NCBI GenBank assembly: GCA_018434245.1
Contig: JAHDPQ010000113.1
Location: 1 to 64,000, forward strand
Reading direction: 5' to 3'
DNA: 64,000 nucleotides
Source: Oscillospiraceae bacterium
GTDB lineage: Bacteria; Bacillota; Clostridia; Oscillospirales; Ruminococcaceae
This document shows, in pieces, positions 9,015-16,775 of this stretch; the stretch's first letter is position 1; each line of letters begins with the position of its first letter. A program made the position numbers and the translations under genes. The notes under the pieces are model-generated. The model was not told the DNA's origin. It saw only the letters and a list, made by a program, of their open reading frames with translations, and made no database searches.

Positions 9015-9224
9015 GATGATACCGCCCTCTCCCGCATTGAGGCGGGCCGATTGATTTATACAGTCCCATTGCCGCAACAGAAAGCCTCTTGGAATCCAGG
9101 CTTCTGCCTCCACAGCAATACAAGGTCATTCAAATGGCCTTTGGATCGGCCCCATCGGGAAACCGATCAACTTGGCTCTGGTCCCTCCGGTAATCTCTGC
9201 TCCTGAAAAGGTGGATACCGAAGT
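9015..9224 (-). promoter_or_regulatory. Long 5' leader of the yicC-remA-gmk operon
   Basis: If transcription starts at about 9224, the yicC mRNA carries roughly 210 untranslated nucleotides. The leader contains a hairpin with GATCGG/CCGATC arms enclosing CCC/GGG, and near the start codon a CCCGC/GCGGG hairpin. No known riboswitch consensus could be matched by eye and no T-run terminator was seen. It may hold cis-regulation of the operon; this is inference. Confidence 0.4.
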
Positions 9225-9230
9225 AATATT

Positions 9231-9259
9231 ATTCTACTATACCCGGTGGGGGCTGTCAA
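9231..9259 (-). promoter_or_regulatory. Promoter upstream of yicC
   Basis: On the minus strand, -35 TTGACA (9259-9254) and -10 TAGAAT (9236-9231) are separated by 17 bp, a near-consensus sigma-A promoter. It lies just downstream of the lplA stop codon. Confidence 0.75.
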
Positions 9260-9268
9260 CCAAATCGG

Positions 9269-10246
9269 CTAAAACAAAGAGAGGAGCTGCTCCATGGAAA
9301 TACCGTGAATATACTGCCCCAAATCCACTTGAGCAAGGGCCTGTTCAATGGCTTCCCGCCGATGAAGCACTCCGGTGAGCAGCTCCTCCAGCCCAGCGAT
9401 TTCCTCCATGCCGAAGAAGTCGCCAAAGATTTTGACCTCTTTCATCACTCCTGCGCTGACCGAAAGCCGAACATCCACCGTACCAAAATCAAACCGCTGA
9501 TCCTTTTGCAGGTCATACTTAGGGGAATAGCCAAAGTTCCACTCCCAGGTGGCATATTTTTCGTCCGCCAGCTTCCGCACCGCCGCGATTTCTTCTTCCG
9601 TGAGGCGGCGCTCCACCACATCGGAGCGGCTGCGCAGGTAGAAGTCGTACAGGCGGCGCAGGAACTCCTCCGGTTCCATTTTTTCCGGCAGATGCTCCAC
9701 CAGGTTGGTGACCCGGCTGCGAACACTCTTGATTCCCTTGCTGGAAATTTTGGCCTGATTGGGACGCAGTACCCCGGCCAAGTCCCCTACACTGACATCG
9801 TAAAGCAAGGTTCCGTGGTGCATGATTCTGCCATTTTTAGAGGCCTGAGCATTGCCGGAAATCTTCATGCCCTCCACCGTCAGGTCATTGCGGCCAGACA
9901 GCTCGACCACCACCCCCATCTCGGCCAGAAAGGCGATAACGGGCCCAGTGAACTCGGCATAGCCCCCAAAATCATCCTCGCCCTGCTCTTTGATGACGGT
10001 GTAGTTGACGTTCCCCAAATCGTGAAAGACCGCTCCCCCGCCCGACATTCTGCGGTTGACCGAGATGTTTTGTTCCCGGGCGTAGTCCATATCCACTTCT
10101 TCCACAGCATTTTGGTTCCGGCCGATGATCACCGCCCGAGCATTGCGCCAAAGAAGAATAAACTCTCCGGTCAGCCGGGTGAGGACGTATTCCTCCAGGG
10201 CCAAGTTAAAAGCAGGATCGGTGGACTGGTTGTAAATGAGATGCAT
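9269..10246 (-). CDS. lplA: Lipoate-protein ligase
   Basis: 325 residues from ATG 10246, which has AAAGGAG upstream. Activates lipoate with ATP and attaches it to lipoyl domains of dehydrogenases or the glycine cleavage H protein. Visible motifs are RRMSGGGAVFHDLGNVNYT (about 69-87) and the lysine region GMKISGNAQASKNGRIMHHG (about 126-145). The C-terminal accessory domain is present. It is divergent from the tRNA gene and has no lipoyl-domain gene nearby in this window. Confidence 0.9.
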   Translation of the reverse strand: MHLIYNQSTDPAFNLALEEYVLTRLTGEFILLWRNARAVIIGRNQNAVEEVDMDYAREQNISVNRRMSGGGAVFHDLGNVNYTVIKEQGEDDFGGYAEFTGPVIAFLAEMGVVVELSGRNDLTVEGMKISGNAQASKNGRIMHHGTLLYDVSVGDLAGVLRPNQAKISSKGIKSVRSRVTNLVEHLPEKMEPEEFLRRLYDFYLRSRSDVVERRLTEEEIAAVRKLADEKYATWEWNFGYSPKYDLQKDQRFDFGTVDVRLSVSAGVMKEVKIFGDFFGMEEIAGLEELLTGVLHRREAIEQALAQVDLGQYIHGISMEQLLSLF

Positions 10247-10309
10247 TGGCTCTGCTCCTTTACTTTTTCCGCTTTGCGGGGAATTTCTTTGGGAAATGCA
10301 AAAAAGGAC

Positions 10310-10338
10310 TTGCATTTACAGGTGTTTTTTACTATAAT
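10310..10338 (+). promoter_or_regulatory. Promoter of the tRNA-Val-like gene
   Basis: TTGCAT (10310-10315) and a perfect TATAAT (10333-10338) are spaced by 17 bp. The predicted start is near 10345, about 20 nt before the mature tRNA 5' end. Confidence 0.75.
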
Positions 10339-10365
10339 AGCATATGCGGTCAAGATGCTGAAAGC

Positions 10366-10442
10366 GGGGATATAGCTCAGCTGGTTAGAGCGCACGCTCC
10401 ACATGCGTGAGGTCATGGGTTCGAGTCCCCTTATCCCCACCA
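10366..10442 (+). tRNA. tRNA-Val(CAC)-like gene with C33
   Basis: A 77-nt cloverleaf with encoded CCA. The acceptor stem GGGGATA/TATCCCC is perfect, the D arm is GCTC/GAGC with GG in the loop, and the anticodon stem CACGC/GCGTG is perfect. The T loop is TTCGAGT and the discriminator is A. The anticodon loop (10398-10404) reads TCCACAT, so positions 34-36 are CAC, valine codon GUG. Position 33 is C, not the near-universal U. The T stem (ATGGG/CCCCT) has one T-C mismatch. It has its own promoter and terminator. It is either a functional variant or a decaying tRNA. Confidence 0.8.
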
Positions 10443-10452
10443 GAAACAGCAG

Positions 10453-10492
10453 GGCAAAACAGGTGCAGGCCATCTGTTTTGCCTTATTTTTT
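10453..10492 (+). terminator. Terminator of the tRNA gene
   Basis: Ten-base perfect arms GGCAAAACAG (10453-10462) and CTGTTTTGCC (10474-10483) are followed by TTATTTTTT. Confidence 0.9.
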
Positions 10493-10546
10493 GCCGCAGG
10501 AAAGAACCGCAGTAGTTTTAAGCTTCCATAAAGCCTGTTACGCAGG

Positions 10547-10587
10547 CAGATGCCATGGAGTAAAGCTCCATGGCATCTGTTTTTTTA
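10547..10587 (+). terminator. Second plus-strand terminator with no plus-strand gene
   Basis: Fourteen-base perfect arms (10547-10560 and 10566-10579) with a TAAAG loop are followed by seven T. Just before it is a GCCTG/CAGGC hairpin (10533-10547). Only about 55 bp separate it from the tRNA terminator. It may be a backup terminator or the end of a small RNA. On the minus strand it has no T-run, so it is not an obvious lsrF terminator. Confidence 0.8.
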
Positions 10588-10637
10588 GATGGGGAAACCT
10601 TGATACAGATAGGTTATTGTACGCCTGCTAGGCCGGA

Positions 10638-11522
10638 TTACTCCTTGGCGTGGATGGCATCCAAGTAGAACTCGTAGGCTTCTTTGTCGGTGGCCTTTTC
10701 GTGGACGATCTTGCGGATGGCAGCCGCCATCTGTGCAGGATACTGGCTTTGGAAGATGTTGCGCCCCATATCCAGACCGTGGGCGCCGTCCCGAATGGAC
10801 TGGTAGGCAAGGGTGAGAGCTTCCTGCTCGGGCAGCTTTTTACCCCCCGCCACCACAATGGGAACGGGGCAGGCTGCAACGATTTCTTCAAAGTTATCGC
10901 AGTAGTAGGTCTTAATCAGGTTGGCGCCCAGCTCCGCCACAATGCGGGTGGCCAGCTTAAAGAAGCGGTCGGTGCGCTCCAACTGCTTGCCCACGGCAAT
11001 GACACCCATGGTGGGGATGCTGTAGCGCAGACCCTCGTTGATGGTGCGGGACAGGTTATCCAGACTGGAAAGCTGGCCGTCGGCACCGATAAAGGTCTGC
11101 ACTGCCATACAGTCGGCGTTCATGCGCACTGCGTCCTGAATATCCACCGCGATGATCTCGTGGCTCAGGTCGTCGTTGAGCATGGAGGAGCCGGAGGTGG
11201 TGCGCAGGGCAATGGATTTTCCGCAGGCGGGAGCCACGCTGGTGCGCAGGGCTCCCCGGGTTCCCATGAGAACATCCACGCTGTCCAAAAGCTGGGGAAT
11301 CAGAATGTCCAGACGCTCCAGCCCGGAAACCGATCCCATAAAATATCCGTGGTCAAAGGCAAACATCACGGTGTTGCCGGATTTGGGGTCAAAGAGGTTG
11401 GAAAGACGCTTCTTCATCCCCCAATCCAGATGGGCGGAACCTTTGACATGGAAGTTTCCCATTTCAAAAGGAACATCCAGATGATAGTTTTTTGCAATCT
11501 TAAAGTTGTCCAGGTCGGCCAT
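10638..11522 (-). CDS. lsrF: LsrF-type phospho-AI-2 thiolase
   Basis: 294 residues from ATG 11522, which follows AAAGGAGG. LsrF is a class I aldolase-fold thiolase that splits 3-hydroxy-5-phosphonooxypentane-2,4-dione with CoA into DHAP and acetyl-CoA, the last AI-2 degradation step. The Schiff-base lysine is Lys204 in NLIKTYYC, next to the position known for E. coli LsrF. Other family motifs are FAFDHGYF near 54-61 and VVAGGKK near 222-228. It is last in lsrACDBF, 126 bp after lsrB. Confidence 0.93.
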   Translation of the reverse strand: MADLDNFKIAKNYHLDVPFEMGNFHVKGSAHLDWGMKKRLSNLFDPKSGNTVMFAFDHGYFMGSVSGLERLDILIPQLLDSVDVLMGTRGALRTSVAPACGKSIALRTTSGSSMLNDDLSHEIIAVDIQDAVRMNADCMAVQTFIGADGQLSSLDNLSRTINEGLRYSIPTMGVIAVGKQLERTDRFFKLATRIVAELGANLIKTYYCDNFEEIVAACPVPIVVAGGKKLPEQEALTLAYQSIRDGAHGLDMGRNIFQSQYPAQMAAAIRKIVHEKATDKEAYEFYLDAIHAKE

Positions 11523-11648
11523 AAAAAATCCTCCTTTGTTATGGTCTGTAGTCACAAGGGCTTTGCTCTGTGCGGTAAATCCTCCACAGATAGCAGCGGG
11601 CATGGCAGCATTCACACCGCCATGCCTGCTGTTGGGAAACAAAAAACC

Positions 11649-12794
11649 TTAGAAGTTGTAGTTATCCATGTTTTCGAGGGTGAACTCCGCACGCTCGGGC
11701 AGCAGCACAACACCGGAATCATCGGCTACATAAGCGTTGGGGTCCAGCACGGTGTTAGGCATGACGGTGACGGTGCCGATTTCGGGAACATCAATGCTAT
11801 CACCAACCTTAATCTCGTTACCGCTGGCCAGGTAGTAAGCCAGGTAGCAGCCCAGAGCACCCTGAATCTGGCAGTCCCACAGGCCCCAGCGCTCGATAAC
11901 GCCGGCTCTGCAGTAATCCTTAATAGAGTTGGGGGAAGCAAAACCAGTGATGGTGACGTCATCCTTGGTCAAGCCAAGGTTCTGAGCCGCCTGGCACTGT
12001 CCGGGCAGAGCGGTAGAGTCGTTGCAGATGATCAGGTCGATATCCGAGTGGGCGGTGAGGATGGATTCACCGACGCTGATGGCTTTTTCCGCATCCTGCT
12101 CACTGTAGTAGTTGTTGGGAGCCACGTTGACCCAGTTGGGATATTTGGAGCGGATGTAAGCTTCTCCCGCTACCTGCCAGGAGTTCTGGTCAGCCACGGT
12201 GGCCTGAGAGTAGTGCCATACGTAGTTGACGGCATCCTTGGCAGGGTCTTTGCCCCGGCTGGTCAGGGATTTTACGCCCATTTCCACCAGCATCTCGCCG
12301 AGAATTTCGGGGGTTCCCTGAGAAACCATGACGGTGCGGGCATCGCCGGAAACGTCGGAGTCCCAGGTGACAACCTGAAGACCGGCGGCCTTGGCCTGCT
12401 TCATTACATCATCCAGACCGGTGGCGTCGACAGAGGAAACGCAGACGGCGTCCATCCCCTGCTGAATGGCGTTGTTGATGACGGTAACCTGATTGGCCAC
12501 AGAAGCTTCCGGGCTGCCGTCGTACTTGACGGTAAAGCCCTGCTTGGCAGCATAGGCCTGTGCGCCGTCGTTGGCGGACTCAAAGAATGCGTTTCCGGTT
12601 AGCTTGGGTACAAACACAACGGTAACATCACCTTTGGCGGCGGGCTCGGCGGCAGGAGCTGCAGGCTCGGCTGCCTTGGAATCGGAGGGCTGCTGTGCCG
12701 GCGCAGGATTTGCAGGAGCAGAATTGCCGCCGCAGCCTGCCAGCAGGGAAAGAAGAAGGGTCATTGCCAGAACGGATGCCAAAACTCTTTTCAT
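11649..12794 (-). CDS. lsrB: AI-2 ABC transporter substrate-binding lipoprotein LsrB
   Basis: 381 residues. A signal peptide with lipobox LLAGC (Cys21) is followed by an Ala/Pro/Ser-rich linker (about 22-52) and a type 1 periplasmic-binding fold. It would bind autoinducer-2 outside the membrane and deliver it to LsrCD. Recognisable parts are VFVPKLTGNAFFESANDGAQ near 60-79 and GTPEILGEMLVEMGVKSL near 167-184. Order within lsrACDBF matches enteric operons. Some LsrB-like proteins bind other sugars, but the neighbouring lsrF, lsrK and lsrR support AI-2. Confidence 0.93.
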   Translation of the reverse strand: MKRVLASVLAMTLLLSLLAGCGGNSAPANPAPAQQPSDSKAAEPAAPAAEPAAKGDVTVVFVPKLTGNAFFESANDGAQAYAAKQGFTVKYDGSPEASVANQVTVINNAIQQGMDAVCVSSVDATGLDDVMKQAKAAGLQVVTWDSDVSGDARTVMVSQGTPEILGEMLVEMGVKSLTSRGKDPAKDAVNYVWHYSQATVADQNSWQVAGEAYIRSKYPNWVNVAPNNYYSEQDAEKAISVGESILTAHSDIDLIICNDSTALPGQCQAAQNLGLTKDDVTITGFASPNSIKDYCRAGVIERWGLWDCQIQGALGCYLAYYLASGNEIKVGDSIDVPEIGTVTVMPNTVLDPNAYVADDSGVVLLPERAEFTLENMDNYNF

Positions 12795-12868
12795 CGTATT
12801 TGCCTCCTAATTTTTGTCTGTTGTTTTTATAGAGAGGGATGCGCTTTTGCGCAAACCTACATCAACCA

Positions 12869-13900
12869 TTAAGCGGAAACCTTGCTTTTGTTTTTCCCGC
12901 GTTCCCTCAGCTTTTGGAGTAAACTTCCCAACCATTTGGAGCGCCCCGTCAGCCCCCGGAACGCCACGGCCACTATCAGCAGAAGGCCCACGGGAATATC
13001 CAAATACTGGGTGTTCAGCCCCGCCATGGAAAGGCCAAAGCGCATGATACCGATGACCAGCGCTGCCAGCGCCGTTCCGATGACTCCGCCCCGCCCTCCC
13101 AGATTGGAGGTTCCTCCCAGCACCACCGCCGTGATGATGGGCAGGGTCAGCTCCTTGCCGAAGTCCGCCTTGGCGGTGCCCAGATAGGAGGTGAGGATAA
13201 TCCCCGCCAGGGACGCGCTGATGCCGGACAGAACATAGGTGCTCATCATCACCAGCCGGGTGTTGATGCCGGAATACTCCGCCGCGTTGCGGTTGACGCC
13301 GCACAAAAACACGCTGCGCCCGTACTTGGTTTTGTGAAGCAAAAGATAGCTCAGCACAATCAGCGCCAGAAAGATCAGCACCTGACTGGGAACACCAAGC
13401 AGCCGGAACTTGGAAAATCCCGTGAAGTAGGAGGGGAATCCGCTGATCCCCTTGTAGGATTCCGTTGCAGAAAGGTTGGTGACCGCAATGGCAAGGCCCG
13501 AGTATAAGAAGGAACCTCCCAAGGTCACCACCATGGGCTGTACATCGGTGTAGGCCACAAAGAAGCCGCTGAGAGCACCGCAAAGGGCTCCGATGATCAA
13601 GGAAAGAAGAGCCGCCGCCCAAATGTTCATGCCAAAATCCTGCCACAGCAATCCGATGGAGATGGAGGTGAGTCCCACAATAGACCCTGCCTGAATATCC
13701 ATTCCCCCGGTGATGAGGACAAAGGTGACAAACAGGGCGATGACGCAGATGGACATAAAGTCGTTGATGCTGCCCAGCAGCACCCGGGGCTTTAAGAATC
13801 GGGGGTTCAGAGCACCGAACACCACAATTTCCAGCAGCAGAAGCACCACCAGAGAGGTTTCCCAGCGCCAAAGCTTTTTCTTAATTTTGGTCAGCTTCAT
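12869..13900 (-). CDS. lsrD: AI-2 ABC transporter permease LsrD
   Basis: 343 residues with about nine or ten transmembrane segments, a BPD_transp_2 (ribose/AI-2 type) permease. The cytoplasmic EAA-like coupling region is seen near NRNAAEYSGI. It overlaps the end of lsrC by 4 bp (ATGA), so both permeases are co-translated to form a heterodimer pore. The gap to lsrB is 74 bp. Confidence 0.9.
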   Translation of the reverse strand: MKLTKIKKKLWRWETSLVVLLLLEIVVFGALNPRFLKPRVLLGSINDFMSICVIALFVTFVLITGGMDIQAGSIVGLTSISIGLLWQDFGMNIWAAALLSLIIGALCGALSGFFVAYTDVQPMVVTLGGSFLYSGLAIAVTNLSATESYKGISGFPSYFTGFSKFRLLGVPSQVLIFLALIVLSYLLLHKTKYGRSVFLCGVNRNAAEYSGINTRLVMMSTYVLSGISASLAGIILTSYLGTAKADFGKELTLPIITAVVLGGTSNLGGRGGVIGTALAALVIGIMRFGLSMAGLNTQYLDIPVGLLLIVAVAFRGLTGRSKWLGSLLQKLRERGKNKSKVSA

Positions 13901-14913
13901 TGCTCTTCCCCTCCTTTCGCAGCTGCCGGCTCGGCGATTCTTGCCGTCAATCGTTCCCGGCGGGCTTTTTCCGCAGCCCGGCGCTGCATCAGCGCGTCTA
14001 CCACCACAATGGTAATCAGCAAAATGCCGGTGATGGTGTTGTCATAGTCGGAGGAAAACTGCAGAAAGACCAGAATCCTACCGATAGACGCCATGATAAT
14101 GGCTCCCAGAGCTGCTCCCACCACCGAGCCGATGCCTCCGGCCAGACTGACGCCGCCCAGTACACAGGCGGCAATGGCCTTCATCTCGTAGCCATTTCCG
14201 GCGGTAGGGGTTACAAACCCGATGCGGCTGACGTACATCAGCCCCGCTACCGCCGCCATCAGAGCACAGAGGACAAAGCCCACCATTTTGGTTCTGCCCA
14301 CGGGGATGCCGATCAGGGTAGCGCCTCCGGCGTTGTCTCCCACCGCTGCAAAGTAGCGTCCCCACCGGGTCCGGGTGAGGAACAGGTGAATGGCCACCGT
14401 CAGCAGCAGGGCCCCCAGATAAAACCACGTCATCCCCCCCACCATGGCCTGGGAAAGAGCTTTGTAAGCAAAGGGCAGGTTTTCCACCCATTTTCCGTTG
14501 GTGTAAACGTAGCACAGTCCCCGCACCACACCGTTGACTCCTAAAGTCATAATAATGGACGGGATTTTTAGAACCACCACGCCGAAGCCGTTGATCAGCC
14601 CCACCACCAGCCCCACAGCCAGCGCCGCACTGATGGCGACTCCCCAAGGGGCGCCGTCCCGCAGCAACGTGGCGGAAACAGCCGCCGAAAGCCCCAGAGT
14701 AGCGCCCACCGAGACATCAATTTCTGCGGTGATGATGACAAAGGCAATCCCCACTGCCAGCATGGTGAACACCACGCTTCCGTTGAGGCTGAGCATGATG
14801 TTTTGAGAGGACAGGAAGTTGGGGTTAATAGCACCCACTCCCACGAACAGAAGAACCACAAAGGCAAGGGAGGTAATCTCCCGGGATTTGAGTATCTTTT
14901 TCAGGTTAAGCAT
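13897..14913 (-). CDS. lsrC: AI-2 ABC transporter permease LsrC
   Basis: 338 residues from ATG 14913, supported by AAGGAGG about 11 nt upstream; an upstream TTG in frame lacks an RBS. Multi-span permease of the same family as LsrD, with ITAEIDVSVGATLGLSAAV near 59-77 and GDNAGGATLIGIPVGRTK near 192-209. It overlaps lsrA by 8 bp and lsrD by 4 bp. Confidence 0.9.
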   Translation of the reverse strand: MLNLKKILKSREITSLAFVVLLFVGVGAINPNFLSSQNIMLSLNGSVVFTMLAVGIAFVIITAEIDVSVGATLGLSAAVSATLLRDGAPWGVAISAALAVGLVVGLINGFGVVVLKIPSIIMTLGVNGVVRGLCYVYTNGKWVENLPFAYKALSQAMVGGMTWFYLGALLLTVAIHLFLTRTRWGRYFAAVGDNAGGATLIGIPVGRTKMVGFVLCALMAAVAGLMYVSRIGFVTPTAGNGYEMKAIAACVLGGVSLAGGIGSVVGAALGAIIMASIGRILVFLQFSSDYDNTITGILLITIVVVDALMQRRAAEKARRERLTARIAEPAAAKGGEEQ

Positions 14914-16426
14914 TCCGCGCACCCTCCTTGCACACGCCAAAAGAGGCCGCCATCAGATTATCCTGAGTGATATTGCATTTGGCAAAGCTCTGGTTGATGC
15001 GCCCCTGATACATGGTGACGGCACGATCACTCAGCTCTACGATCTCCTCCATATCCGAGGAGATGAGCAGCACGGCCACCCCCTGCTCCCGAAGCTTATG
15101 GATAATGGCGTACACGTCGCCCCGGGCTGCCGCATCAATGCCCCGGGTAGGCTCATCCAGAATCACCAGCTTGGGCTGTGTGCACAGCACCCGACCAATG
15201 ACCACCTTTTGCTGGTTACCTCCCGAAAGGCTGCTCACCAGCTGATCCTGCCCCGTTACTTTAATGCGAAAATCTTCTATGTATCGCCGGGTCAACTCGG
15301 TCTCCTGTCGGTGGTCCAGTAAAAACCTTCCCAACTGGCCGAGATGGGCGGCGGATATGTTGGAGCTGACGCTGCTGATGCCGAAAATTCCGTTGAGATG
15401 GCGGTCTTCGGGAACATAGTTGATCCCTTTGTCAATGATCTTTTTGGTACTTAGGCCAGTGATATCCTCCCCGTCCAAAAAGACCTTTCCGCTTTTTACG
15501 CTATCCCGCCCGAATATGGTGGTGGCAAGTTCAGTCCGCCCCGCCCCCACAACTCCCGCCAGTCCCAGAATCTCCCCCGGGTACACCTCAAAGGAAATGT
15601 CGCAGAAGCCGTAACCGGTATAGCCTTCCAGCCGCAACATGGGCTCGCGCCCCTGATAGTCGGGAGGGATGCAGACCAGAGCCTCACCCTGCTCGGTGTC
15701 GGGAGGCAACAGCCCCTGCACCAGCATCTCCCGGGTAAAGTCCCCCACCGGACCGCAAAGGGTGATGACACCGTCCCGCATAATGGAAACATGGGTAGCG
15801 ATTTCGAACACCTCTGTCAGGCGGTGAGTGATGTAGATCATGCTGATATTTTTTTCCCGAAGATCGGCAATGATACGAAAGAGGGCCTCTACCTCATCAA
15901 AGGTCAGAGCACTGGTGGGCTCGTCCAAAATCAGAATCCGGGCGTTGCGCAAAAGTCCCCGCAAAATTTCTACCAGCTGCTGCTCCGCAATGGAAAGCCC
16001 CCCCGCCTTGCGGTGAAGGTCCACCTTCCAATTCAGCTGCTTGATTAGGCCGGATAACCGGCGGCGCAGCTCGGCCTTGGGCTCGGAAAAGCCGATGAGC
16101 ACGTTTTCTTCCACCGTCATGTTGGGAAAGAGCATCGGCTCCTGAGGCACCAGATAGATCCCTTTGGCCAGAGCGGCAGAGGGCTTGCCCAGCACCGCTT
16201 TTTCTCCGGCGATTAACACATCGCCCCTGTCCGGCTGGTAAATGCCCATGATAATCTTCATCAATGTGCTTTTGCCCGCACCGTTGCCACCGATCAGCGC
16301 CATCACCTCGCCGGGATGCACATCCAGATCGATTCCTTTTAAAACGGCGTTCAAGCTGAAGGATTTATAGATTCCCCGGACAGAGAGCATCGGCTCCTGC
16401 ATGGGGAGGGTAGAGCTTTCGGTCAT
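14906..16426 (-). CDS. lsrA: AI-2 ABC transporter ATP-binding protein LsrA
   Basis: 506 residues with two ABC domains in one chain, the usual sugar/AI-2 arrangement. The first domain has Walker A GGNGAGKST near residue 45 and the variant signature LSIAEQQ. The second has a degenerate Walker A GVVGAGRTE near 295 and the signature LSGGNQQK near 405. ATG 16426 has GGAGGGG 4-6 nt upstream; a TTG eight codons earlier is less likely. First gene of lsrACDBF. Confidence 0.94.
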   Translation of the reverse strand: MTESSTLPMQEPMLSVRGIYKSFSLNAVLKGIDLDVHPGEVMALIGGNGAGKSTLMKIIMGIYQPDRGDVLIAGEKAVLGKPSAALAKGIYLVPQEPMLFPNMTVEENVLIGFSEPKAELRRRLSGLIKQLNWKVDLHRKAGGLSIAEQQLVEILRGLLRNARILILDEPTSALTFDEVEALFRIIADLREKNISMIYITHRLTEVFEIATHVSIMRDGVITLCGPVGDFTREMLVQGLLPPDTEQGEALVCIPPDYQGREPMLRLEGYTGYGFCDISFEVYPGEILGLAGVVGAGRTELATTIFGRDSVKSGKVFLDGEDITGLSTKKIIDKGINYVPEDRHLNGIFGISSVSSNISAAHLGQLGRFLLDHRQETELTRRYIEDFRIKVTGQDQLVSSLSGGNQQKVVIGRVLCTQPKLVILDEPTRGIDAAARGDVYAIIHKLREQGVAVLLISSDMEEIVELSDRAVTMYQGRINQSFAKCNITQDNLMAASFGVCKEGARNA

Positions 16427-16491
16427 CTCAGCCCCTCCATTCGACCCCAAACTTACAAATGTTACTATGCCTTATTTTCGTTCCTGCCAAT

Positions 16492-16520
16492 ATCATAATT
16501 TATATTTAAATCTTTGTCAA
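16492..16520 (-). promoter_or_regulatory. Promoter of lsrACDBF
   Basis: -35 TTGACA (16520-16515) and -10 TATGAT (16497-16492) on the minus strand, spacer exactly 17 bp, with the start predicted near 16485. Confidence 0.8.
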
Positions 16521-16626
16521 CCTTTAATTCTTACTTTTTGTAGTGTTTTTCATTTAAAATAGAATCATTTTAGTAAAAATATGTTACTAATTGTATTGAA
16601 TTTATGTGGAATAAAGGCGTTTTCTT

Positions 16627-16637
16627 TGAATGATTCA
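16627..16637. promoter_or_regulatory. Candidate LsrR operator palindrome
   Basis: TGAATGATTCA is an inverted repeat with a single central base. It lies between the two divergent lsr promoters, about 26 bp upstream of the lsrR -35 box. Related AATCATTTTA is found at 16563-16572. The role is inferred from position only. Confidence 0.35.
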
Positions 16638-16662
16638 TTTTATTTTTTGTAAAAATCTCTTG

Positions 16663-16691
16663 TTGACACTCGTTAAACTTATTGATATACT
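16663..16691 (+). promoter_or_regulatory. Promoter of lsrR-lsrK
   Basis: -35 TTGACA (16663-16668) and -10 TATACT (16686-16691), spacer 17 bp. The predicted start near 16698 gives a leader of about 78 nt. Confidence 0.8.
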
Positions 16692-16775
16692 AAATGAAAA
16701 TCGATACATATGATTGATATATTAACTTTTGTTAATGGCAGCAATCAAATTCTTTCAGTAGGCGCGGGGGGAAAT

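Noticed and set aside
9015..9224. S-box or T-box riboswitch in the yicC leader (GGAGGGACCAGAGCC resembles S-box pieces)
   Set aside because: The rest of the S-box core and the T-box TGGNACCGCG are missing, and the downstream genes do not fit.
10398..10404. Reading the tRNA anticodon as CCA (Trp) by shifting the loop
   Set aside because: The shifted stem contains an A-C mismatch and G-T pairs, while the unshifted stem has five perfect pairs giving CAC.
10650..12602. 650-codon open frame antisense to lsrF-lsrB
   Set aside because: It is a shadow of codon bias in GC-rich genes: no RBS, low-complexity Gly/Val/His/Gln-rich product, and the opposite strand has clear LsrF and LsrB.
12807..13871. 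Alternative minus-strand frame inside lsrD
   Set aside because: Product lacks membrane helices and is Gly/His/Cys-rich; the lsrD frame has correct start and overlap with lsrC.
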